A stretch of DNA of 62,073 nt from an uncultured Pseudomonas sp. (GTDB lineage Bacteria; Pseudomonadota; Gammaproteobacteria; Pseudomonadales; Pseudomonadaceae). The stretch spans positions 1-62,073 of the forward strand of contig NZ_CAJYVE010000040.1 in assembly GCF_913777995.1 (NCBI RefSeq), written 5' to 3'. Made by a program: the position numbers and the translations under genes. This document shows positions 18,286 to 27,330 of this stretch, one piece after another. The notes under the pieces are model-generated. The model worked only from the letters and a program-made list of their open reading frames with translations. It ran no database searches and was not told the DNA's origin. Positions within the stretch are counted from its first letter, which is position 1, and every line of letters begins with the position of its first letter.

Positions 18286-21200
18286 ATGACCCTGACTGAA
18301 ACATCTCCCGCCAGGCTGGCCGCCCTGGTCGAACGCCTCGAAGGTCGCGCTGCCAGCCAGCTACGTCAGTTTGAAGAACTGCCCCGGCCGACGGCTGGCG
18401 ACCAACCGGACCTCAAGGACCTGCTCAAGCACCTGCACCGCTACTGGAAAACGCCCGACGCCCAGGGCACGGCACGCCGCCAGGCACAGGCGCAGGCACT
18501 GCGCGATGACATCCACGACGAAGCGCTGCTGAGGATCGCCGACGGCAGCCTGCACCCCGGCTACCTGGACTGCCTGCTGCCTGCCGTCGGGCACACGGAC
18601 GAACATCCGGATGCCCAGCTGATCTATCTGGCCGCCGAGGACAGCGCTGGCCAGCCCCTGCACGGCGCACTGCTAGCTCGCCGCGCCGATGGCGCCTGCC
18701 TGCTGTACGTGCCGGGGCATGGTATCGAGGGCTTCGTCAGTGAAGCGCAACTGCGCGAGGAGTTGAGCGGCTGGCTGAACGACCAGGCCCTGCGCAGCCT
18801 GCTGCTGCAATGCACAAGCCGCGAGTACCAGCAGTTGACGCAACAGATCGACGCCGACCCCGACCTGGATGCACGTCCCTTCAGCACCGAAGACCTGCTG
18901 CTGGTGCCGGTTGCCGGCGATCCTTTCCAATGCGCCATCGATCAGTTGCTCGACAAACAACGCCAGGACCTGGGCCACGTATGCGCTCAATTCCCGACTC
19001 AGGAACAGGACCTGCCGGCCTGGCAGCTGGAACTGCAAGCCGCATTGCACATCTCCGGGCTGCTGGGTCCAGCGGCGATGCTGCGGCGACGTCAGCAGGA
19101 ACAGGCGCAGCGCCGTCAGGCCCGACAGCTTCCACACTGGTTGCGCTACGCGACGCCCGAAGAAAAGCAGCGTTACCTGAACGCACTGCTGGCCTACGAC
19201 CGTGCCCGCATCGCCCTGGACAACCTGATGCAGGGCTGCGGCTCAGCCGCGTCCTTTGCCCGCACACGGCTGACCGCCTGCATCCAGAGCGAGCTGGGTT
19301 ACGACCTGGACCCCGATCGCGTGGTCGCGACCACTCGACGCCTGAGCCCACTGGGCAGCGAGCCCTACGAGACGCGGCGCAGCCTCACTGACCTCGCGCT
19401 GTACGGGCTTTACGAGGGCGACCTGAACAACGACTCCAGCTTCCAGACCGCCACCCGCCTGAGCCTGGATGACCAGCCGCTGCAGAGCACCTACCCGTTG
19501 CTGACGCCCGCGTGGCTGGCCGGGACTGTCGCACGCCTCGACCTGCGCGCCCGCTTCGGTGAAGCGCAGCGCCAGCGGTATGGCAATGCCCAAGTGAAAA
19601 GCGCCATGGACGAAGTGCTGCGTCAGAAATTGCTGGTGCAGGCCACCGCTGCGCTGTACCAGGGCCATATCCAGGCCAGTGACTTTCTGTTCAGTGAAGC
19701 GCTGCTGGGTCAGCCGGGCAGCCCCCGGTTCACGGTCCATCAGGTGCGCTTGAACAATACGCAGGTGCTGGCCGACCTGCTGCTGATCAGCCTGCCAGAC
19801 AACCAGGGGCAAGGGCCGCGTCTGCTGCTGTGGACGCCCGAGAGTCCCGACGGGCAGCCGCTGCGGGTGTTCCGCAACGAGCGCCAGGTGCGCCAGGCGC
19901 TGGTCGCCTGGAGTGCTTCACAAGCGCATTGCGACTACCTGCTCGAACAGACCCTGCCGCAGCAACGCCAGGCCCTGCGCGAGCAGTTGCTGGCATTGCG
20001 CGAACAGCCCCAGCCCCCGCAGGACTTTCTCGGTTTCATCGAGCATCCGGGCTTCAACGATGCGCTCTACGCCATGAGCACGGCACAGGTGCGCGTACGC
20101 CTGGCCGAACAGCAGCAGCACACCCCGGACTGGTACCTGCGTGCCAGCCCGGAGCAGCGCCAGGCATTGCTGGCCCATGAAGAAGCGATCGAGGGGCTGA
20201 CGCGCCAATACCGAGCCTTGCCACACACCCAGCTGCCGGAGTACGAACACTTCGTGCACCAGCAGGCCAGCCGCAAGATCAATGCACTGCTGGGGCTGCC
20301 CGAGGGCACGGTCGACCCGGACCAGATCATCGTCAGCTCACCCCGCGAAACCTTGAGCTACACCCGCCTGTTACGCGATGGCTACGACGACACCCTGGGG
20401 TTCCTGACGGCCACGGCCGACACCCAGGCGACCTTCACCGGCCCGCAAGGCGTCGACCTGTCGCCGCTGACCCCGGAAAAGGTCGCCGGCTCCGTGCGCG
20501 GGGCATGGGCGAGCGACGCCTGGGTCGCCCACCTGCAAAGCACCCTGCTCGCCCCGCACAGTGACGGCTATAACGAGCGGCGCCGGCTCAGTCTGACGAT
20601 CACCCAACTGCAAATGCACCACGCGGCACTGCTCAGCCTGCTGCAACGGCAGGTCTCCACCCGGCAATTCACCTGGCTGAGCGAATCCATCGCGCGCATG
20701 GACGAAGCCGATGAGCACAGCCGCCAGCGCTACCCCGTCTACCCACTGCACTTCGTCGTCGAGAACCCGTTCATCGCCTCCGGCGTCCCGGCCCTGGGGG
20801 AGGTCATCAATGCATTTGACATCCCCCTGGCGCGCCGCGAGACCGCCCTGGGCTGCTTCGTTTTCTGTCCCGCCGACAGCCGCCAGCCCGAGCAGGCCCT
20901 GCTCTACACGCCAGGCGCGCCGGATGGTCTGGCCTGGCGCCCGCTCAGCCAGTTCCACAATACCCTGCATGCGCCGGGGATGAGCGACTACTACAAAGAC
21001 CGCTGCCGCCTGGCAATGAACCGGACCCTGGCGTTCTGGTTCATCGACCTGAAGAAAACACCGCAGGCCACGCCGCCGACGCTGCCTGACGAACCGCTGA
21101 CAGACCTGCGCGCGGCCTGCTTCGACCAGGTCCTGCTGCGCAAGATCCGCGATGTGCAAGACAGCACCAGCGGGCGCAGTGACATGATTTCGCGCCTGGT

Positions 21201-24200
21201 CTGGAACAGCATCGAGCTGGTGGCCATGGCGGTAACACTGCCCTTCCCGCCTGCCAGCTTCGCTGTCGGCGCCCTGCTGACCTTGCGCGACAGTGCCCGC
21301 GCCCTGCAGGCGCTGAGCGAGGGCGACCGCGAGGCAGCCAGCCTGCATCTGCTGGGCGCCTGGCTCAATGCCCTGGGCGCTGCCGGCGATGCCAGCGCCG
21401 GGCTCAAGGGTTTCGGTGGCTTGCTGCATGAATTGGCCGACCGCGGCGGACACAATCCGGCGATGACTTCGCTCAGGCAGGCCCAGGCCGCCACGGTGGC
21501 ACGCATCGAAGCGACGCTCGGCCCGGTCCTCGACAACGCGGCGCATGACGCGCAGAAACTGCTGCTGGGTGTCCGCAAGGGCGTTGCCCAACCGCACCCA
21601 GGCCTGGCCGGGGTCTCGACGCCCCCGGCCAACCCGGCCTATGCCAGCCAGCGCTCGCTGGATGGCTTCGAAGCGATCGCCAGCGGCCACGCCCGCGGCG
21701 TCACACGCATAGACGGGCATCACTACATTCCCCTCGACGGGCGCGTCTACGAGGTGCAGTACGACGCGGGCCAGCGCCTGTGGCAGATCATCGACCCGGC
21801 CAACCCCTTCGCCTTCTATGGCAAGCAGCCGGTGCGCCTGAATGCTGACGGCCAGTGGCAGGTCGTGGATATCCGGGGCCTACGCGGCGGTGGCGGGCAC
21901 CGCTTCGAACGACTCGAGAACGAGCCGACCACGCCGACAACCGCGTCAACCTCGTCTGCCGCGACGACGGCCTATGAACTGGGCGAGCAGTGGAAGCCGC
22001 AGGTCATGGGCATTGCCATTCGCAACTGGGTGCCACCCGTGGATGTTGGCCTGCCGCTGTCGGCGGAGTTCTTCGCGCCCCTGCTCAGGGAGGGTCGCGA
22101 AGTCTATGCCGGGCTGCGCGAAACCCTGCGCAAGGACGCCGAGAGCTTTTTCCAACAGGCCAGCCTGGCGGCCAAGGCCGACCTGCCGGCACTGCAAGAA
22201 GCGATGACGCCCGACGACCTGATCAAGGCGGTGTTCGATCGCAGCCAGGGCATGGTGGTCAGCGAGCGCCTGCAGTCGGTGGCCAGCAAGCAGTTTCTGA
22301 TCGACCACATGCCGCGCCTGGCCGAACAGAACGTCGAAATTCTCTACCTCGAACACCTGTTCACCGACCTGCATGTGGACAAGCTGCGCAAGTACCACAA
22401 GCTGGGCAGCCGCTCGCGGGGCGGTTCGGCCGAGATCAAGGAGCACCTCGACAGCCTGAACCAGGGCGCCCTGATCAATGGCCTGGACCACAAACATGAT
22501 TACTACCACGTGATCAAGGCCGCGCACCGCCACGGCATCGAAGTCCGCCCGTTGAACTCTTCGGTGAGCTACGACTTCCTCGACAGCACCGCGCCGCTGC
22601 CGGCAGACGCCCCAACAGCGGCGCAGAAGATGGCGGTGTTCTTCGGCTCACGCATCATTGCCGCCGACACCGCGCAGGCTCCGGCACGCCGCTGGGTTGC
22701 ACTGCTCGAACAGCGCCACGCCAACACTCATCGCGGGGTCCCGGGCATCGCCGAACTGCACGGCGCAGTGAGCGTTCGCGTCGAAGATGTCGCCGCTCAG
22801 CAGCCCGTGCGTATCCTGCGCGACCTGCCGGAGGCCGCCGCCGAGCCGCCCGCCAGCCTGGGCGACTTCCGCCTGGAGATGCCCAACCCGAGGGTCAGGC
22901 GCGCCACCACGGCCAGCGAAACCAGCGTGCCGGCCCAGAAGCCGGAAAAACTGGATCTCGCCCTGGCGCAATTGCTGCGTCGCCAGGAGTACCGGGCCAG
23001 CACCGCACGGCCGACGCCCGCCCTGAGCCGCGCCCTGCTCGACCAACCGGGCCCGCACGGCTTCGAGCTGGACGAGGCTGGCCACTGGCGACGTGCAGCG
23101 GCGGCCGACTGGCCGACCTCTGGCGAACCGACGGCCTTGCAACGCTCCCTGGCCGACCCGCTGTACCAGATGCCGACCGAGCATCTGGACGCAGCCCACG
23201 AACTGGCGTTCTTCGAACATCGTGGCCTGCACCCGCTCTACAGCCTGGACAAGGACAGCCTGCGCCCGGCACGTCGACTGTTCTTCACGCTACGCGCCCG
23301 GCTGCAGCGCGATGCCCGCACGTTGAGCGAGATGCCCCTGCCACCGCGACCGACACTGCCCGATATTTCGGGACTCGACACACACGCCGAGCTGATCGAC
23401 CGCCTGTATGAACAGACCTCAGGCCTGGTGATAGGCGAATACCACAGCTCCATCGCCAGCAAGCAGTTCATCATCGACAATCTGCCGCACCTGGCACGGC
23501 GCGAGGTCAAGACCCTGTACCTGGAACACCTGCAGACCGACATGCATCAGCTCGACCTGGACCTGTTCTTCGACAAGGGCCTGATGAGTAAGCGCCTGCT
23601 GCACTATCTCAAGCAGATGGACCGAGGTTTCTTCACCGACCCGGCGGGCGTGTACACATTCGAGCAACTGGTGGTCAAGGCGCGCGAACACGGTATCGAG
23701 GTGCGGGCGCTGGACTGCATGCCCAGCTACTACTTGAGAACCCTGCAGAACGGCAGCCGCCACGACCGGCTGCGGATGATGAACTTCTTTGCTTCACGCA
23801 CCCTGCGCCGGCATCAGGAACTGGCAGGCGCGCATCACTGGATCGCACTGGTCGGAGAAACCCACGCCAACCGCTTCGAAACCGGCATACCCGGCCTGGC
23901 GGATCTGGAGCAGGGCATCAGCCTGAGGGTGTATGACCTGCCGCCAGGGGAACATTTCGGACCTGCCGGCGACCCAGGGCGCCTGGCGGGCGACGAGCTG
24001 GGCGGGCACCGGGCCTTCGTGCGCAACGACTTCGCCCTTGGCCTGCCCACCGCTCATGGTCCGGTCAACCTCGGCGACGAGCTGCTGCTCGACTTCCAGG
24101 GCAGCCCGGTGGAGCGCCAGCTGTACCGGCCTGGGCTGTTCACGATCGAGAGCGCCGAAGACGGCGGTTCGGTCATCGTTCATCGCTCGCGGCGCAATCA

Positions 24201-24348
24201 GATCGAGCGCACCCCCGTGCTGCGCAATGCCGAGGGGCGGCTGTACGTCGACCGTCAACGCTGGCGGCGCATTCACCTGCAGCCATTCGAGGACCTGCCC
24301 ACGCTGGTCAGAGCCCTGGAGCGGATGAACATGACTCAGGTCAGCTAG
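18286..24348 (+). CDS. Giant toxin-like protein with two internal duplications
   Basis: A 2020-residue protein resembling the large Pseudomonas proteins labelled dermonecrotic or membrane-targeted effector toxins. Layout: an N-terminal module at about 283-470 (PHWLRYATPEEKQRY) and a related one at about 614-800 (PDWYLRASPEQRQAL); a hydrophobic stretch near 971-1005 (LVWNSIELVAMAVTLPF); a beta-rich domain at about 1119-1211 (RIDGHHYIPLDGRVYEV); then two copies of a C-terminal enzyme-like domain, about 1310-1500 and 1700-1880. The last copy has GEYH (Glu1718, His1720), LYLEHL (Glu1747) and GETHAN (Glu1858, His1860), the E-x-H...E...H pattern of the ChaN/EreA/TIKI superfamily, to which the Ras-cleaving RRSP toxin domain belongs. 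The first copy has Leu1329 where His is expected. There is no signal peptide and no secretion or immunity gene beside it. ATG 18286 follows AGGAAG; ATG 18256 lacks a ribosome site. The exact activity is unknown. Confidence 0.85.
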   Translation: MTLTETSPARLAALVERLEGRAASQLRQFEELPRPTAGDQPDLKDLLKHLHRYWKTPDAQGTARRQAQAQALRDDIHDEALLRIADGSLHPGYLDCLLPAVGHTDEHPDAQLIYLAAEDSAGQPLHGALLARRADGACLLYVPGHGIEGFVSEAQLREELSGWLNDQALRSLLLQCTSREYQQLTQQIDADPDLDARPFSTEDLLLVPVAGDPFQCAIDQLLDKQRQDLGHVCAQFPTQEQDLPAWQLELQAALHISGLLGPAAMLRRRQQEQAQRRQARQLPHWLRYATPEEKQRYLNALLAYDRARIALDNLMQGCGSAASFARTRLTACIQSELGYDLDPDRVVATTRRLSPLGSEPYETRRSLTDLALYGLYEGDLNNDSSFQTATRLSLDDQPLQSTYPLLTPAWLAGTVARLDLRARFGEAQRQRYGNAQVKSAMDEVLRQKLLVQATAALYQGHIQASDFLFSEALLGQPGSPRFTVHQVRLNNTQVLADLLLISLPDNQGQGPRLLLWTPESPDGQPLRVFRNERQVRQALVAWSASQAHCDYLLEQTLPQQRQALREQLLALREQPQPPQDFLGFIEHPGFNDALYAMSTAQVRVRLAEQQQHTPDWYLRASPEQRQALLAHEEAIEGLTRQYRALPHTQLPEYEHFVHQQASRKINALLGLPEGTVDPDQIIVSSPRETLSYTRLLRDGYDDTLGFLTATADTQATFTGPQGVDLSPLTPEKVAGSVRGAWASDAWVAHLQSTLLAPHSDGYNERRRLSLTITQLQMHHAALLSLLQRQVSTRQFTWLSESIARMDEADEHSRQRYPVYPLHFVVENPFIASGVPALGEVINAFDIPLARRETALGCFVFCPADSRQPEQALLYTPGAPDGLAWRPLSQFHNTLHAPGMSDYYKDRCRLAMNRTLAFWFIDLKKTPQATPPTLPDEPLTDLRAACFDQVLLRKIRDVQDSTSGRSDMISRLVWNSIELVAMAVTLPFPPASFAVGALLTLRDSARALQALSEGDREAASLHLLGAWLNALGAAGDASAGLKGFGGLLHELADRGGHNPAMTSLRQAQAATVARIEATLGPVLDNAAHDAQKLLLGVRKGVAQPHPGLAGVSTPPANPAYASQRSLDGFEAIASGHARGVTRIDGHHYIPLDGRVYEVQYDAGQRLWQIIDPANPFAFYGKQPVRLNADGQWQVVDIRGLRGGGGHRFERLENEPTTPTTASTSSAATTAYELGEQWKPQVMGIAIRNWVPPVDVGLPLSAEFFAPLLREGREVYAGLRETLRKDAESFFQQASLAAKADLPALQEAMTPDDLIKAVFDRSQGMVVSERLQSVASKQFLIDHMPRLAEQNVEILYLEHLFTDLHVDKLRKYHKLGSRSRGGSAEIKEHLDSLNQGALINGLDHKHDYYHVIKAAHRHGIEVRPLNSSVSYDFLDSTAPLPADAPTAAQKMAVFFGSRIIAADTAQAPARRWVALLEQRHANTHRGVPGIAELHGAVSVRVEDVAAQQPVRILRDLPEAAAEPPASLGDFRLEMPNPRVRRATTASETSVPAQKPEKLDLALAQLLRRQEYRASTARPTPALSRALLDQPGPHGFELDEAGHWRRAAAADWPTSGEPTALQRSLADPLYQMPTEHLDAAHELAFFEHRGLHPLYSLDKDSLRPARRLFFTLRARLQRDARTLSEMPLPPRPTLPDISGLDTHAELIDRLYEQTSGLVIGEYHSSIASKQFIIDNLPHLARREVKTLYLEHLQTDMHQLDLDLFFDKGLMSKRLLHYLKQMDRGFFTDPAGVYTFEQLVVKAREHGIEVRALDCMPSYYLRTLQNGSRHDRLRMMNFFASRTLRRHQELAGAHHWIALVGETHANRFETGIPGLADLEQGISLRVYDLPPGEHFGPAGDPGRLAGDELGGHRAFVRNDFALGLPTAHGPVNLGDELLLDFQGSPVERQLYRPGLFTIESAEDGGSVIVHRSRRNQIERTPVLRNAEGRLYVDRQRWRRIHLQPFEDLPTLVRALERMNMTQVS

Positions 24349-24375
24349 CCTGCGCTGACCTCTGTGTGGGTGGCT

Positions 24376-25833
24376 TCAGCCGGGATGCTGTTCGTCCGCT
24401 GTAGCGGGAATGCGCTGCTCCAGCAGACGGTACAGCGCGCTGCCGGCCGGCCAGTTGCGCAACAGCCGCGCGCGGTCGCGGGCGTAGGCAGGTGCGAAAC
24501 TGGCCGCCGAGCCGTGCTGGCACAGCGCGTCCAGATCGATCAATGCCCAACGCCCGTCATGCCAGAACAGGTTATGCCCCTTGAGGTCACCGTGGCTGAT
24601 GCGCTCGCGGCGCAGCTGGGCGAGCAGTTCGTCGAGGGCCACCAGCTCGTTCTCCGGCACTTCGGCGTTGGCCACATAAGGGGCCCACTTGGCGATCAGG
24701 TCCGGCCCATCCAGGTATTCGGTGACCAGGTAGGCGCGACGCCGCAGGCCCAGCACCCGCTCCTCGCGCACCGCCAGCGGCTTGGGCGTGGCGATGTCGA
24801 GGAACGCCAGGCGGTTGCCCTCGCGCCAGGAGTGCCAGGCGCGGCTCGGGCGCCAGAAGCGCTTGAGCCAGTGGCTGAAGTTCTTGATGTTGTAGCGCTT
24901 GATGACCAGCAGACGGCCCTGTACCTCGACCCGCGCCACGCTGGCGGCACCACCGGTCTTGTACAAGTGCCCGGCATCGAGCAGTTCATCGGCGCGGTCG
25001 AGCACCGCCGGCATGCTCTGCACTTCGTCACGGCGCACCGCCTGGAAGCGCGACGCCGAGTCCTCGACGCTGAACAGGCTGCATTCCCGGCAGGTCTTGG
25101 CCAGGAAGTCCTTCAGGCGCCACTGGCGCACCTTGTCGATCTGTTTCTGCAAGGCCTCCAGTGGCAGCGCGTGCTCGGCGTTGGCCAGCAGGTACCAGAC
25201 CAGCAGCTCTTCGGTGAAGGGTTCGAAGCGCTTGGGCAACTGGGCGAAGAACACGCCGAGGTTTTCCAGCACCTTTTGCCGCGACAGCGGCTGACCGGCC
25301 TGCTCCACGCCGATGCCGGCCCCGTCGATCCAGTACAGCTGGTCGTCGCGGCGCAGCAGGTTGTCCAAGTGCAGGTCCTGCTGCCACAGGCCTTTCTGGT
25401 GCAGGCCGGCGATGGCGCCCAGCGCCTCGGCGAGCACCGCCTGCTGTTGGTCCGCCAGGGCAGGCAGGTGCTCGACCGCTTTCCAGGCATCGCCCAGGCT
25501 GGCCGCGTTCTCCAGGTACTCGAACAGCAGCCAGCCGCCCTCGCCCGCTTGCAGGCCGTCAGCCAACAGCAACGGCGTGGTGACGCCTTGTGCCGCCAGG
25601 GCGCGCACGCCCTCCAGCTCGCGCTGGAAGTGTCGCGACGCCTTGCTGCCCACCAGCAGCTTGGCCAGCACCGTCCGCCCGCGCCACACCCCGGCACCGA
25701 CGTAACGCTGGCCTGGCAGCACACGCAGCAAGGTGAGCAATTGCAGTTCGGCAGGGCCGGCCGCGTCGGCCAGGCTCAGGGTCAAGGGCAGTGCCGGTGC
25801 GCGTCCGGCGTTCTGGAGTTCGGAAAGACGCAT
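24376..25833 (-). CDS. Tandem-lobed LPS-kinase-like protein
   Basis: A 485-residue cytoplasmic protein with two kinase folds in a row. The first lobe has QDLHLDNLLRRDDQLYWIDG (catalytic loop and metal motif, about residues 154-173); the second has SHGDLKGHNLFWHDGRWALI followed by Asp (about 420-440), with KRYNIKNFSHWLKRF as a likely ATP-binding strand in front. A Cys-containing linker (KTCRECSLFSVEDSASRF) joins them. It is the last gene of the waaF operon, 13 bp after wapQ. P. aeruginosa has the same kind of gene next to wapQ. The phosphate acceptor is unknown. I chose ATG 25833 over the TTG at 25836. Confidence 0.87.
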   Translation of the reverse strand: MRLSELQNAGRAPALPLTLSLADAAGPAELQLLTLLRVLPGQRYVGAGVWRGRTVLAKLLVGSKASRHFQRELEGVRALAAQGVTTPLLLADGLQAGEGGWLLFEYLENAASLGDAWKAVEHLPALADQQQAVLAEALGAIAGLHQKGLWQQDLHLDNLLRRDDQLYWIDGAGIGVEQAGQPLSRQKVLENLGVFFAQLPKRFEPFTEELLVWYLLANAEHALPLEALQKQIDKVRQWRLKDFLAKTCRECSLFSVEDSASRFQAVRRDEVQSMPAVLDRADELLDAGHLYKTGGAASVARVEVQGRLLVIKRYNIKNFSHWLKRFWRPSRAWHSWREGNRLAFLDIATPKPLAVREERVLGLRRRAYLVTEYLDGPDLIAKWAPYVANAEVPENELVALDELLAQLRRERISHGDLKGHNLFWHDGRWALIDLDALCQHGSAASFAPAYARDRARLLRNWPAGSALYRLLEQRIPATADEQHPG

Positions 25834-25846
25834 CAACGGTTCTCTG

Positions 25847-26599
25847 TCAGTGGCGTTGCTTGTGTTTGCCGCGTCGGCTCAGGCGCTGCAGCCAGGCATC
25901 GACCGCCGCGCTGCGCGGCGGCGCCTGCAGATAAGCAGCCAGGAACTCGCGCCGCTCGGCCTCGCCCCAGAGCGGCGCACGACGAAACAGCGGTTCCAGG
26001 TCCTTGGTCAGGTCGCGCTGGCCGAACAGTGCCGGGCGGGTCTTCTCCAGGTCGATCAGTTGCGCGGCATAGCCTTCGCCCTGGGCCTGAAGAAAGATGT
26101 GCTTGGGGTAGAAGCAACCGTGAATCTGCCCTGCCCCATGCAGCGTGCGCGCCAGTTGCCCACAGGCCTGGAGAATCGCAAGGCGCGCGGCTTCGGCCAG
26201 CTCGCTCCAGCGTAGCAGCAGGGCATCCAGATCGGTCCAGCCGTCCAGCGCCCGGGTCATCAGGATCGCCCGACGCTCGCCGTTGACCTTGCGCTCGCCA
26301 TAGAACACCGCCTGCAACGCCGGAATGCCCAGTGTGCGGTAGCGGCTGATGTTGCGAAACTCGCGGGAGAACGACGGTTCACCGAAGGGCCGGTGCAGGG
26401 TGTAGGTCAGGTAGTTGGCCTGCCGCTTGAGGTAGAAGCCCTGGCCTTCCAGTTCCAGGCGGTAGACGCTGCTCCAGCCACCGCGCCCGGTATTGGGTTC
26501 ATCCACCGCGTCGAGATCCAGCGCCCAGAGCGCCTCGAAATCGGCCAATCCATGGCGCTCGAGCAGGGCCTGCTCGTTGCTGGCAATGAAAAGGCTCAT
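25847..26599 (-). CDS. wapQ: LPS heptose kinase WapQ-like
   Basis: A 250-residue kinase-fold protein of the InaA/WaaP family. Lys-containing FYLKRQANYLTY is the ATP-site strand, QIHGCFYPKHIFLQ the catalytic loop with Cys in place of the usual Asp, and QLIDLEK the metal motif. The start at 26599 overlaps the wapP stop by 4 bp (ATGA). A longer frame to 26851 only overlaps wapP. In P. aeruginosa WapQ is thought to phosphorylate heptose II. The catalytic-loop substitution also occurs in other family members, so it does not prove inactivity. Confidence 0.9.
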   Translation of the reverse strand: MSLFIASNEQALLERHGLADFEALWALDLDAVDEPNTGRGGWSSVYRLELEGQGFYLKRQANYLTYTLHRPFGEPSFSREFRNISRYRTLGIPALQAVFYGERKVNGERRAILMTRALDGWTDLDALLLRWSELAEAARLAILQACGQLARTLHGAGQIHGCFYPKHIFLQAQGEGYAAQLIDLEKTRPALFGQRDLTKDLEPLFRRAPLWGEAERREFLAAYLQAPPRSAAVDAWLQRLSRRGKHKQRH

Positions 26600-27330
26600 T
26601 CGCGCCCCTCGAAAAAACTGACCACATGACGGATGCGCTTCTTGTCCGAGGCATTGAGGTGCGAGCGCTGGCGGTATTGCAGGTAGAAGCGCAGACGCTG
26701 AGTGGCGGATAACTGGTATTTGGCGACCTTGTCCAGGCAGGCCAGGTCCTTGGTGATGCGATAGCGCAACAGGAAGCCCCACCAGAACGCGCCGTTGGGG
26801 CAGTCGATCAGGTACAGGCGGTCCTGGTCGTCGACCAGCAGGTTGCGCCACTTCAGGTCGTTATGGGTGAAGTGGTGATCGTGCAGGGTACGCGTGTACA
26901 CGGCCAGCTGGCGGCTGATGCGCTCGACCCAGGCCGGGTCGTCGAGGCGTGGGTCCTTGCGCTGGGCCATGACCCACAGGTCTTCGGTGCGCGGTAGCTC
27001 GCGGGTGATCATCGCGCCACGATCGTAGGCGACGCCGTTGCGCTCCAGACCCCAGGCCACCACGTCGGCGGTGGGAATCCCCCACTTGGCGAAACGCTTG
27101 AGGTTCTGCCATTCGGATTTGACCCGTGGTCGGCCAAGGTAGCGGCGCAGGCCCTTGCCGGCGCCGAAGTAGCGCTTGACGTAGTAGCTGACCCCGTCAC
27201 GTTCGACGCGGATCACCTCGGACAGCGGGTCGCGGGTCAGTCGTTCGCCCTGCAGGGCGAATACCGCCTCCAGGGAACCGAAGTCATCGGCCAGCGCCGC
27301 ATACTCCGGCGCCAGGTTCCAGCCCGCCAT
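26596..27330 (-). CDS. wapP: LPS core heptose kinase WapP-like
   Basis: A 244-residue kinase of the 3-deoxy-manno-octulosonate/heptose kinase group. YYVKRYFGAGKGLRRYL carries the ATP-binding Lys, FTHNDLKWRNLLVDD the catalytic loop, and YLIDCPNG the metal motif. Start and stop codons overlap waaP and wapQ (TGATG at 27328-27332; ATGA at 26596-26599), so the four kinases are made together. The product adds phosphate to the inner-core heptose, which gives outer-membrane stability through divalent-cation bridges. Confidence 0.92.
   Translation of the reverse strand: MAGWNLAPEYAALADDFGSLEAVFALQGERLTRDPLSEVIRVERDGVSYYVKRYFGAGKGLRRYLGRPRVKSEWQNLKRFAKWGIPTADVVAWGLERNGVAYDRGAMITRELPRTEDLWVMAQRKDPRLDDPAWVERISRQLAVYTRTLHDHHFTHNDLKWRNLLVDDQDRLYLIDCPNGAFWWGFLLRYRITKDLACLDKVAKYQLSATQRLRFYLQYRQRSHLNASDKKRIRHVVSFFEGRE

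Noticed and set aside
24376-25833. The tandem kinase as a toxin immunity protein
   Set aside because: It is the operon partner of wapQ and its kind also occurs in P. aeruginosa without the toxin-like gene.
25847-26851. A longer wapQ start at 26851
   Set aside because: The extra 84 codons overlap wapP in another frame and look unlike protein; the ATG at 26599 overlaps the wapP stop as in the rest of the operon.
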